50,196 bases of DNA from the NCBI GenBank assembly GCA_029263315.1, contig JAJCXR010000030.1, positions 1-50,196 on the forward strand, in the 5' to 3' direction. The position numbers were made by a program, and so were the translations under genes. Shown one piece after another: positions 38,477 to 46,857 of this stretch. The notes under the pieces were generated by a model, which searched no databases, had not been told where the DNA came from, and saw only the letters and a list, made by a program, of their open reading frames with translations. Source of the DNA: Acidobacteriota bacterium. GTDB lineage: Bacteria > Acidobacteriota > Thermoanaerobaculia > Multivoradales > J023. Each line of letters starts with the position of its first letter. Within the stretch, counting starts at the first letter, position 1.

Positions 38477-40695
38477 GGAGCTCCCTCCTCGGAGCCCCTG
38501 TGATCGACTTGGGCGTCCACCAGGGAGGCGTAATGACCCCCGAGGGCCAGGAGCTCGGCGTGGCTTCCGGTCTCGGTGATACGGCCGTTGTTCATCACCA
38601 GGATCAGGTCGGCACCGACAATGGTCGAGAGTCGGTGGGCGATGACGATCCGCGTATTGGCGAGGCGAGCCAGCTCGTCCTGCACCTGACGCTCGACGAT
38701 CGCGTCCAGGTTGCTGGTCGCTTCGTCAAACAGCAGAATCGACGGTTCGTGGACCAGGGCACGGGCGATCGCTAAACGCTGTCGCTGCCCGCCGGAAAGC
38801 GAGGCGCCACCGTCGGCGAGAATGGTTTCGTAGCCCATCGGCATGGCCAGGATATCGTCGTGAATACAGGCCCGGCGCGCCGCCTCGATGATTTTCGGCA
38901 GGGGCAGGGATGGGTCGGCTAGAGCGATATTGTCGCGGATCGAGATGCCAAAGAGATAGGGGCGCTGGGTCACCAGTCCGAGTTGCGACCGCACGGACCG
39001 CAGGTCGAGCTGCGCCAGATCGATGCCATCATAGAGAATCTGTCCAGCGCTCGGTGAAAAGAGCCCAAGGAGGAGATTGGCGAGGGTCGATTTGCCTGCG
39101 CCGGAGGGGCCGACCAAGGCGACAAAGCTGCCCGGGGTAATCACGGTGGAGACATCTTGCACCACCAGAGGAGTGGCCGGCGAGTAGCGGAAGCTCACCC
39201 CCGCCAACTCGATGCCACCCTTCAAATGGGGGGCCTGAACGACGTCGCGATCCTGCTCGCGATCGGTTTCCAGGACATCATTGATGCGTTCCAGATAAGA
39301 CGAGAGCTGCTGTAAACGCAGGGCGGTGTTGATCAACTGCCCGAGGGGGGTGAGGAAACCGCCGGCTAGGGCGGCGAGGGCCAGCATCAGGCCGAGGGAG
39401 AGATCTCCAGCCAATACCTGGCTGCCGCCATAGACCAGGATCACCAGTGGAGAAGCGGTGGCCAAAGCGGCCAGCAATGAGTCGACCATGGCCGACAGAC
39501 GCCCTTGGGCCAGAGAGACATTGAGCTCGTCGACGAAGAGGTTGGCCCACGACTCCACCGCCCGCCGCTCGGCACCGAGGCCCTTCAGGGTTTCGATACC
39601 GGCCAGCATCTGCACTTGGTAATTTCGCGATTGGGCCTGGGTGGAGAGGGCGGACGACATCAAGTCCCGATATCGCCGCCGGCTGACCAGGAAGATGGCC
39701 ACCCGCACGGCACCGAGGGCTGTGACCACCAAGGCCATGCCCCAATGGGCGAGGAAGAGGAGCAGCAGGTAGAGACTCACCAAGGCGCCATCGAGCAAGC
39801 CGGAGAGGGCGCTCGAGGTCAGAATATCTCGGATCTGGGAGTTGCTGTTGAGCCGCAGCATCAAGTCACCCGACGACCGCCGCTGGAAGAACCCGTAGGG
39901 TAAATCGACCAGGTGGTCGAGGAAGTCGAGGGTCAGTTGGCTGTCGAGCCGGGTGCGCAGGTGCAGTAGGAGATGGGACCGCACCAAGGTCGAGAGAAAA
40001 GAGAAGAGAACCAGGGATGCCAGGCCTACGGCGAGGAGAAACAACAGGCTGTAGTCCTCCCGTGGCACGACGCGATCAACCAACAGACCGGTGAGGATCG
40101 GCACGCCGAGGGCAAAGAGTTGCAGCATGACCGAGAGCAGGAGAATCCTGCCCCACAGATCCGAGTGGGAGACCAGGCTGCGGATATAACGGCCGAGGCC
40201 GGGGGGCTCGACTTCCCCCGGCACGAAGTCTGGACTGGGCTCGAAAACCAGGGCAACACCCGTGAAGTGACGATCGAGCTCGTCGTTGGGCACAAAACGC
40301 CGCCCGATGGCCGGATCGACGATGGCCGCCCCCCGTTCGTCGACGGACTCGAGAGCCACAAAATGGTTGAACTGCCAGTGGAGGATCGAGGCCGTGGGCA
40401 GCAGTTGGAGATCGGCGATGCGATCAATTCTCACGGCGCGGGCACGCAGATGAAACTGCCGGGCGGCTTCGAGCAAATGAAGGGCGCTCGAACCGTCGAT
40501 GCCGGTGACGTCCCGCACCGTGTCCAGGCGTTCGATGCGACCGTGGTAGCCGAGCACCATGGCCAAGCAAGCCGGACCGCAGTCGGTCATGGTGGTCTGT
40601 TGGACGAAGGGGATTTGACGGCGGTGGGGTCGGGATAACAGACGGCCAAGGGCCGGGAAACGATCGTGCAAGGAGCGGGACTGCGGCTCGCTCAT
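38473..40695 (-). CDS. Bacteriocin ABC exporter with C39 peptidase domain
   Basis: 740 residues in the classic order. The N-terminal C39 peptidase has catalytic Cys39 in TMTDCGPACLAMVLGYHG, the His in HWQFNHFVALESV and the Asp in VDPAIGRR. Six membrane helices and an ABC domain follow: Walker A VGPSGAGKSTLANLL, signature LSGGQRQRLAIARAL, Walker B SILLFDEATSNLD, and the H-loop IVIAHRLSTI. It cuts leader peptides after a GG/GA-type site and exports the product, which fits the nearby Cys-rich precursor. The start at 40695 overlaps the upstream TGA (ATGA); the longer open frame lies in the upstream gene. The peptidase residues look intact. Confidence 0.95.
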   Translation of the reverse strand: MSEPQSRSLHDRFPALGRLLSRPHRRQIPFVQQTTMTDCGPACLAMVLGYHGRIERLDTVRDVTGIDGSSALHLLEAARQFHLRARAVRIDRIADLQLLPTASILHWQFNHFVALESVDERGAAIVDPAIGRRFVPNDELDRHFTGVALVFEPSPDFVPGEVEPPGLGRYIRSLVSHSDLWGRILLLSVMLQLFALGVPILTGLLVDRVVPREDYSLLFLLAVGLASLVLFSFLSTLVRSHLLLHLRTRLDSQLTLDFLDHLVDLPYGFFQRRSSGDLMLRLNSNSQIRDILTSSALSGLLDGALVSLYLLLLFLAHWGMALVVTALGAVRVAIFLVSRRRYRDLMSSALSTQAQSRNYQVQMLAGIETLKGLGAERRAVESWANLFVDELNVSLAQGRLSAMVDSLLAALATASPLVILVYGGSQVLAGDLSLGLMLALAALAGGFLTPLGQLINTALRLQQLSSYLERINDVLETDREQDRDVVQAPHLKGGIELAGVSFRYSPATPLVVQDVSTVITPGSFVALVGPSGAGKSTLANLLLGLFSPSAGQILYDGIDLAQLDLRSVRSQLGLVTQRPYLFGISIRDNIALADPSLPLPKIIEAARRACIHDDILAMPMGYETILADGGASLSGGQRQRLAIARALVHEPSILLFDEATSNLDAIVERQVQDELARLANTRIVIAHRLSTIVGADLILVMNNGRITETGSHAELLALGGHYASLVDAQVDHRGSEEGAP

Positions 40696-42539
40696 GGTGC
40701 CGTCCCCTCGGACTCGTCGAAGAGGGTGCGCAGGGCCGGGATCAAGGTGAAAATCAAACGCTCGGAGCGCATCCGTGCCTCGACGGTCCCGGACATTCCG
40801 TCGTGGAAGGAGAAGTGCCGTCCACCGACCTCGAAATAGCTCCGCGGGAGCCGGGCCCGGACGAAGACCACGGGCTCGGTGGGGCGAAGCGTTTCGGCCA
40901 CCCCGGGGGGTAGCCAACGCATGGCTTCAGTGGGTCCAAGGATCTCGTTGCCCACTTGCTCCACGATCAAATGCTGATAGGCGTAGCGATATCCAGCGAG
41001 CTCCAAGCGCAGGTTGGTGCCGACGGTGAGCTGGGGCCGCGCATGGCCTGGGAGCAGAGCCAGCACCTCTACCTCCCTTTCCCCTTGTGGAGCGGCCAGG
41101 GATAAAACGACATCTCCGGGCTGAATGGCTTGTCCGGGCCGTAGCCGCAAGTCGCGCACCCGCCCGGCCCGTGGGGAGCGCAAGGAACGTTCCTCGAGCT
41201 GCGCTTCCGCCAGCTCCACCTCCGCCCTCAGGGTGGCGACGCTGCGAGCGGTAGCGACATCCGAGGGGTCGCGTAGACGCTCGGCGAGCACGGCATTGAG
41301 CTCAGTGCGCAAACGCCGCAGGCGCGTTGTTTCCCTCTGGTCATAGAGGCGGACCAACAACTGGCTTGCGGCAACCTGATCACCCACCGCAACCTCGATG
41401 CCGACGGCGGTACCGGCAATGGGTGAGGTGACGTCGAGCCCTTGATCGATTCGTACCACCGCCGGACCGGCGGCGTACTCGGAGTGTCGGCCGAAGAGCA
41501 AGAAGGCGATCGCCGTGACCACCAGGGCCAGTAGCAGGCTGTAGACACGGTCGAGCCATGCGGGTCGTAGCTCGAGGGGGCGACCGTCGCGCTCGGATCC
41601 CCGACTGTGGTGGTCGAGGGCGGTGCGCCGAAAGACCCCGGCCCCAATGCCGGCCGACGCTGTGGTCTGCCGTTCGTCGATCCATCCGGCGAGGAGCGGA
41701 GCGATCCGCTCGGCGTAGATGCCGAGGCGCTGCTCCTCGGCGTCGCCAAACGGCTGCTCACCGCCGCCTCGCGTGACCGTCAAGACGCCGACGACACGTC
41801 GTCCGACGGCCATAGGCATGGCTAGGAGGCGTTGGTCACCATCGCCCTCGGGGGTGTCGATTTCGTCGTCGTAGCGCGGGTCCGCCGACGCCGTCTCGAC
41901 CCGCACCGGCCTTCCGGTGAGGGCTGCGAAACTGGTCAAACCAGCGGCTGTGCTGGCCTGCAGCTCCTTTCCCATGGACTTGGCGGTCAGGCTTGTTCCG
42001 CCGACCGAGAGCAGCCAGCATAGGCACTGCTCGGCTGTGGAGTGGATGATGGCGTCCTGGCTGACCATGCGCAACCCGTCGCTGAGATCGGCGCACCCTG
42101 CCAGGCGGCGAAGGCTCGTCGCCAGCTCGGCACTTCCCGATCCGACGATCCCATGGGGTGCCGCCGGATCATCGATTCCACGGCGCTGGGTTTCGAGGGT
42201 CGCACGCAAGAGCTGGGACACTTCGGGGATGCCGGGCACTTGGGTGGTGAGAAACACCAGGCGGTCGCGGTCGAGCAAATCCTGGAATCGCTCGGGTGCT
42301 TCCCCCGCATTGAGAATGAGAAAGTGGGTCGCCTCCCCCTGCGGCCCATCGAGGATCCGATCCACCACTGCCCGGGCAGCCTCTGAGGGGTCGGCGATCA
42401 CCGCCATATCGACCGCTGCGCCGCCCGGTTCCGAGCACAGGCGCAGGCGATCACCCAGACCGACCGCTTGGGTCAGCGCCTCGACTTCGGACGGTTCGAA
42501 ACCGCTGATCAGCAAGTAGGTCAGAGGGTCGGGTAACAT
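40692..42539 (-). CDS. GAF-domain / HlyD-adaptor fusion protein
   Basis: 615 residues. Residues 1-110 resemble a degenerate receiver-like fold (TYLLISGFEPSEVEALTQAV). About 150-300 looks like a GAF domain (LAMPMAVGRRVVGVLTVTRG and flanking helices). A membrane helix (YSLLLALVVTAIAFLLFGRH, about residue 345) leads to an HlyD-type adaptor: PIAGTAVGIEVAVGDQVAAS, an Ala/Glu/Arg helical hairpin, and SLRSPRAGRVRDLRLRPGQA. Normal exporter adaptors have only a short cytoplasmic tail, so a large cytoplasmic sensor-like half is unusual and could link export to a ligand or to the maturation enzymes. The GAF call is from fold-like pattern and is less certain than the HlyD call. ATGA-coupled to the C39 exporter. 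Confidence 0.8.
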   Translation of the reverse strand: MLPDPLTYLLISGFEPSEVEALTQAVGLGDRLRLCSEPGGAAVDMAVIADPSEAARAVVDRILDGPQGEATHFLILNAGEAPERFQDLLDRDRLVFLTTQVPGIPEVSQLLRATLETQRRGIDDPAAPHGIVGSGSAELATSLRRLAGCADLSDGLRMVSQDAIIHSTAEQCLCWLLSVGGTSLTAKSMGKELQASTAAGLTSFAALTGRPVRVETASADPRYDDEIDTPEGDGDQRLLAMPMAVGRRVVGVLTVTRGGGEQPFGDAEEQRLGIYAERIAPLLAGWIDERQTTASAGIGAGVFRRTALDHHSRGSERDGRPLELRPAWLDRVYSLLLALVVTAIAFLLFGRHSEYAAGPAVVRIDQGLDVTSPIAGTAVGIEVAVGDQVAASQLLVRLYDQRETTRLRRLRTELNAVLAERLRDPSDVATARSVATLRAEVELAEAQLEERSLRSPRAGRVRDLRLRPGQAIQPGDVVLSLAAPQGEREVEVLALLPGHARPQLTVGTNLRLELAGYRYAYQHLIVEQVGNEILGPTEAMRWLPPGVAETLRPTEPVVFVRARLPRSYFEVGGRHFSFHDGMSGTVEARMRSERLIFTLIPALRTLFDESEGTAP

Positions 42540-42563
42540 CGTTGGTTGACTCTACCCCAAAAT

Positions 42564-45269
42564 TTAGCCCTCGGTGGAGGTGCCGAAGTCGAGTTGCAGA
42601 ATCCATTCGGCGGCCAGGGTCTGCCCCTCGTGCTCAGGGCGCATCGCAGGCTCCGGCAGGCATTCTTCGAGGGTCGCCAAAAAAGTACGTGGCGGCGCCA
42701 TGCGCCCGAAGAGATCCACCAACAGGGGGCTGGTGAAGTCAATCCACTGGGGCTTCATCCACTCTGGGCCAAGGGGATCCTCGGGCCCTTGAGCCGCTTC
42801 CCGCGGCAAGCCGATGGGGTGGCCGAAACGCACATAGACCTGTTTGGGAATCCCGTGGGAACGACGCCAGCGCTCGACTCTCTCGAGGTACTCCGTGTCG
42901 CGCTCCCGATCGTCGCGCTGGGGATAGACCTGGTGGGGCACGAGAAAAGCCCGCCGGTAGAGGATGAGCCGATCTTCGACAACGACCCGCGGCCGCACCA
43001 CGACATCGACTTCGCCATTCTCGGGGGCGTGGGGGCCGAGGCCGAGGGGCATGGCAATGACCGCCGAGGTCGTGGGGGTGAAGGTGGAGAGCAACTGATA
43101 CAAGGGGGGCCGAGCCGAAGGATTCATGATTCCCGTATCCACCGGCGTCACCCGTCGACCGCTGCCTTGATGGCGCAGCTCCAACATATGGGGATCTCGG
43201 GGGTTACGCACGACGTCGATGACCGTGGGCAAGAGGCTCGAACCTTCACGACGTTTTTCCCCCGGTGGGTAGCTGATCTCCGTCGAGAAAAGGGGCGGAT
43301 GTAGGTTGGCGTTGAAGTTGGCATCATCACAGAGCTCAGCGGGTAGATCGCCGGGACGGCCGCCAGCGTCATTACGGCTCCGCAACTCCTCGGCGAAATC
43401 TTCGGGGAAGAGGTCGAGAAAACGCGAAAACATCTTGCCGAAGCCAGTGGTGTAGCGACCCCGTTGCACCGCCATGCGAAGCGGCCCCCCGGCGGGGCTG
43501 GGAATGACTTCGCCAAAAAACGAGACCGACCATCCACTGGTGTCGGGTAATGGGTCGACATCACGCACCGCTTCCAGCAGCTCGTCGAGGGTCACATGCA
43601 GCGTCGCCTCGGGGCTCGGAGCCGTTGCCGCCCAACCGTCGGCGAGGTGCTCGGCCAGGGCCTCCCGAGCTGTTTCGATACGCGCCACGAGATCGAGTCC
43701 GAAGGGGTTGGCCAGATCATAGCCCTCTTCGCCCTTTTCCCCCGCCTGCCGCTCGAGATGGGCCTTGTAATGCTCACGGTAGTAGTCTTGGTAGAGGTCG
43801 AGCAGGGGCACCGCTTCAACCTCGGCTCCGTAGTGAGTATCGAAGAAGTGGCGCAGCTGGGCCTGGTCGCGGCGCAGCTCCGTAGCACGGCCGGTGATCT
43901 CGACAAAGCGCGTCAGCATCTTCTCGAGGCCTGGGTCACGGCGCAGAATAGCCCGTGCGTCGGCGGTGGAATCTTCGAAAATCTGCGCATTCATCTGGAT
44001 GTCGAGGCCATGGGTCTTGCCGAAGACCTGTACCGTCGAACGCAGGGTCGCCAGGCCTGCGGCCCGTTGCGCCCTGGGCGCGGCCGCAAAATCCTGTGCC
44101 TGCTTTTCTAGGGAGGCCAACCACTCCCGGACCTCGATCACCCGGGGATGATCCACACCCTCCAGGCTTCGACAGAAGTGTTGGTTCCATTCGAGGGATT
44201 GGGCGGGTACGCCCGTGCCGAGCTGCAGGAAACCGATCTCGATGAGGCGGTCGATATAGGCCGACAGAGTGTCTGCGTCGGCTTCGATCTCCGGATCATC
44301 GACCATCTCACAGATCAGGTCGTGGGCACTCATGCCACGCCCCTCGAGGCGTTCGGTCAGCTGCTCGAGGGCTGGATTGGGCGCCAGACGCTGGAAGACC
44401 TCACGGCCGCTAGCCAGGGATAGGAAGACGAGGCCCTTGTCCGCGTCGCGCCGCAGGGTTGGGTTGATGGTCGCTTCCAGATAGCGGCGGGACACCGGAT
44501 CACGGACCAGATGACGCTGAGCCACCGTGAGAAAGGCCTTGTTGAGGCGCACCATGCCTCGTTTGGTGAGCGGGTCGCCGACAAAACCCATCGTCGCGCC
44601 GTCGAGGACCGATGCATCCGCCTCGACAATCTCCCCCGGTAGGATGGCACAGAAGGTGGCGAAGGGGGTTGCCTTGGCCGCGGCTCGGGTCAGGTAACGC
44701 AGCAGCCCGCGCTCGATTCGGCGATCCTTGGCCCGCGGCCGCTCCAGGGGACGGCGCAGGGTCCGGTCGCGGGCCTGCTCCAGTACCGGGCTCGAGAGCA
44801 GCAGGGCACCGACAAAATCCTCCTCGGAGGCAGCTGCCCGCAGGTGGCGACGGCCCTCGAGCGTGTCGGCCTCGAAGGCCTCGGCAAAGGCGGCCCGCTC
44901 TAGGGTGAGACGGTTTTGCAACCGGTGAAAGGCGTCGAGCCGCCCGGCCAGGCCGTCGGCCTCGAGGTCGGTGGCCAAGGAGTCCAGGACAGCGGCGTCG
45001 ATCGGGCGGCGGTTGAAGACCCGACGCCGCAGCTCGATCAGTCCTTGACGCCGCACCTTGTCCGTATGCCCTCCAATACGTTTGTGCAGGGCGTCGGCCA
45101 AGGGCTCGGCAAGGGCGGTGAGCTCGTCCTCGAGGGCCAGAACCCGATCGAGTCGCTCGCCACTCGATCTTCCCCTCAGGCCTTCGAGGGCTTCCATGGG
45201 CATGCCACCGACCCGGCAGACGAAGCGATGGAAAAAACGTGCGGTGTTGGAAGTGCGTTTTATCTCCAT
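42564..45269 (-). CDS. lanB: Lanthipeptide dehydratase, glutamylation domain (split LanB)
   Basis: 901 residues matching the N-terminal lantibiotic dehydratase domain (PF04738-type): RIERGLLRYLTRAAAKATPF followed by ATFCAILPG, the hallmark block, then DPLTKRGMVRLNKAFLTV, and later VFGKTHGLDIQMNAQIFED and FFDTHYGAEVEAVPLLDLYQ. In LanB this domain moves glutamate from glutamyl-tRNA onto Ser/Thr of the precursor. The elimination domain normally fused at the C-terminus is absent and is encoded separately at 46829-47911. The gene starts 6 bp after the cyclase gene. The name lanB is by family, not by characterised homologue. Confidence 0.92.
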   Translation of the reverse strand: MEIKRTSNTARFFHRFVCRVGGMPMEALEGLRGRSSGERLDRVLALEDELTALAEPLADALHKRIGGHTDKVRRQGLIELRRRVFNRRPIDAAVLDSLATDLEADGLAGRLDAFHRLQNRLTLERAAFAEAFEADTLEGRRHLRAAASEEDFVGALLLSSPVLEQARDRTLRRPLERPRAKDRRIERGLLRYLTRAAAKATPFATFCAILPGEIVEADASVLDGATMGFVGDPLTKRGMVRLNKAFLTVAQRHLVRDPVSRRYLEATINPTLRRDADKGLVFLSLASGREVFQRLAPNPALEQLTERLEGRGMSAHDLICEMVDDPEIEADADTLSAYIDRLIEIGFLQLGTGVPAQSLEWNQHFCRSLEGVDHPRVIEVREWLASLEKQAQDFAAAPRAQRAAGLATLRSTVQVFGKTHGLDIQMNAQIFEDSTADARAILRRDPGLEKMLTRFVEITGRATELRRDQAQLRHFFDTHYGAEVEAVPLLDLYQDYYREHYKAHLERQAGEKGEEGYDLANPFGLDLVARIETAREALAEHLADGWAATAPSPEATLHVTLDELLEAVRDVDPLPDTSGWSVSFFGEVIPSPAGGPLRMAVQRGRYTTGFGKMFSRFLDLFPEDFAEELRSRNDAGGRPGDLPAELCDDANFNANLHPPLFSTEISYPPGEKRREGSSLLPTVIDVVRNPRDPHMLELRHQGSGRRVTPVDTGIMNPSARPPLYQLLSTFTPTTSAVIAMPLGLGPHAPENGEVDVVVRPRVVVEDRLILYRRAFLVPHQVYPQRDDRERDTEYLERVERWRRSHGIPKQVYVRFGHPIGLPREAAQGPEDPLGPEWMKPQWIDFTSPLLVDLFGRMAPPRTFLATLEECLPEPAMRPEHEGQTLAAEWILQLDFGTSTEG

Positions 45270-45275
45270 CGAAGC

Positions 45276-46550
45276 TCAGTCCATCGCCAAGACGCAAGGG
45301 AACCTATCGGGCTGAGCCAACCGCAGAAGGGCATAGGCGGTACCGCCCACCCCCTGCCAGAACCCAGGGGTTTTGTGAGCCTCGACGTCATCGATGGGAT
45401 TGAGCGTCAGCCCGCGCTCGTCGATACGCTCGAGGCGCTGTTGGGCGAGTTTCCGCGCCTGACGCACCAACGAGGGGTTGTCGATGCGCCGACCGGCCTC
45501 CAGCAAGATATCAATGCGGCCCCACACCCCGCAGCAGATCTGGTCGACTCCGGGAATTCTGGCCATGGCAGTGGCGCGCAGCGCCAGCTTGAGATCACCT
45601 GCGAGGCGGTGCTGGTCTTCGTCGACCACCGAATCCAGCCAAGCCAGGCGAGCGAGGGCAATGCCTGGGGCACCGTGGCACCAGCTCCACATATTGGGTA
45701 GGGTGTCGTCGGGCGCCCGGGTGTCGCGCCAATTGCCCCGTGCTTCGTCGTAGAGGGTGCGCTCGAAGGCAAAGGCTTCGCGGGCGGCGGCGTAGAGCTG
45801 CGGATCTGGGGTTGAGCGATGCAGGCTGAGCAGCGCATGGGCCATCCCACTGGCACCGTGGGCAAAGCTGGCCGACGGCTCCGAGCTCAAAATCCCCCAG
45901 GCCCTCAGCCCGGTCTCGGGGTCGGCGATCCGGTGGTCGATGAGATGCCTAGCACAGCGTTGGGCCCGCTCCAGGGTCTGCTCGCGAAGCTCACCGCCGC
46001 TGGCACGGGCGAGGGCGAGCAGGCCGAGCAGGGCACCGGCACTACCCCAGATGACGTCGTAGAGGCCGTCTTCCTCCACCCGTTCGGCATCGATCACCTC
46101 CGCCGCGCGGTGGGCTAGGGCGAGCCAAACGGGGTCGTCGAGGAATTGCGCCATGCGTACCAATACGTAGATCACACCACCGAGCCCAGAGAGCCCAAAG
46201 TTGATTCGATTGGCGAGGGCCCGCGGATACTCGGGGTCGTTGCTCAGGCCCCGGTAGACAGCGTCCAGCGCACCCCGTGCGGCACTGGCCCAGTGAGGCT
46301 TCTCGGTGGCTCGGTAGAGGGCTGCGAAGAGGAACGCTTCGCCGCTGCGGCCGTTGAACGGTCCACTGTCAGGCGTCGGTGCGTTGTTGCGGCCTGCACC
46401 GCGTCCCCAGGTGAGGCCAGTGCCGTCGGCAATGGCGTCGGTCAGAAGATCCGAACCAATAGACTCGGCCAGAGCCATACAAGCTGCGTCGAGCTCTCGG
46501 TCTGCTGCTTCGATGTTTGCAGAGTCGTGATCTGTCTCGAGGATTGACAA
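45276..46550 (-). CDS. lanC: Lanthionine synthetase C family cyclase with CCG motif
   Basis: About 424 residues from TTG 46550; ATG 46478 (400 residues) is the alternative, and the longer frame to 46772 overlaps the precursor gene. The double alpha-barrel repeats include NFGLSGLGGVIY, DVIWGSAGALLG, SFAHGASGMAHAL (catalytic-type His), WSWCHGAPGIAL (first zinc Cys) and QICCGVWGR (second zinc site), ending FWQGVGGTAYALLRLA. It should add Cys thiols to dehydrated residues to form (methyl)lanthionine rings. The second zinc site in nisin-type LanC is Cys-His-Gly; here it is Cys-Cys-Gly, the three-Cys site known from the ProcM-type LanM cyclases. Confidence 0.9.
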   Translation of the reverse strand: MSILETDHDSANIEAADRELDAACMALAESIGSDLLTDAIADGTGLTWGRGAGRNNAPTPDSGPFNGRSGEAFLFAALYRATEKPHWASAARGALDAVYRGLSNDPEYPRALANRINFGLSGLGGVIYVLVRMAQFLDDPVWLALAHRAAEVIDAERVEEDGLYDVIWGSAGALLGLLALARASGGELREQTLERAQRCARHLIDHRIADPETGLRAWGILSSEPSASFAHGASGMAHALLSLHRSTPDPQLYAAAREAFAFERTLYDEARGNWRDTRAPDDTLPNMWSWCHGAPGIALARLAWLDSVVDEDQHRLAGDLKLALRATAMARIPGVDQICCGVWGRIDILLEAGRRIDNPSLVRQARKLAQQRLERIDERGLTLNPIDDVEAHKTPGFWQGVGGTAYALLRLAQPDRFPCVLAMD

Positions 46551-46575
46551 AGCGATTTGTGGGGGGCGTAGAGGT

Positions 46576-46620
46576 GATCCGTCCGCCCCCGCGGGTGGAC
46601 CCCGAGGGTGCGGACGGATC
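46576..46620 (-). terminator. Hairpin between precursor and cyclase genes
   Basis: GATCCGTCCGC (46576-46586) and GCGGACGGATC (46610-46620) form a perfect 11-bp GC-rich stem with a 23-nt loop that can itself fold. It begins 16 bp after the precursor stop on the minus strand. No T-tract follows, so it more likely acts as a partial attenuator or an mRNA-end stabiliser, which would favour precursor over enzyme synthesis. Confidence 0.65.
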
Positions 46621-46635
46621 GAAGGGTGATCCCGC

Positions 46636-46857
46636 CTAGGCGAGCGCCACCGGATCACTGCCGTTGCCCTGGGTCGGGTAGCAGCAGACCACGGTCTCAG
46701 TGCCGGTGTCGCAGGCGCTAAAACAAGTGTCGGCGGTGTCGCAAGACGAGACCGCACGGGCACCGGAGGCAAGCGCCGCCTGATCGTTGGTCAGCTCGGG
46801 AAGGGTTTCGAAAGATTCGACCCTTAGATCATCGAGGTTGAACATGCTCTTCTTCAT
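46636..46857 (-). CDS. lanA: Lanthipeptide precursor peptide
   Basis: 73 residues. The leader contains FNLDDLRVESFETLPELT, combining the class I F-N-L-D box with the D-L-x-V-E-S-F-x-T pattern I associate with pinensin-type precursors. It runs to an ALASGA segment (residues 28-33) suitable for C39 cleavage. The probable core (from about residue 34) has five Cys (39, 45, 49, 58, 59) and about ten Ser/Thr (SSCDTADTCFSACDTGTET). ATG 46857 follows GGGAG. It overlaps the 3' end of the elimination-domain gene by 29 bp. A Cys-rich peptide between LanB and LanC genes is very likely their substrate. The exact cleavage site and rings cannot be read from sequence. Confidence 0.9.
   Translation of the reverse strand: MKKSMFNLDDLRVESFETLPELTNDQAALASGARAVSSCDTADTCFSACDTGTETVVCCYPTQGNGSDPVALA

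Noticed and set aside
46829..46857. Overlap of the SpaB_C end with the precursor start as a sign of a wrong start
   Set aside because: The precursor ATG at 46857 has a good GGGAG site and an FNLD leader right after it, and overlaps are common in this operon.
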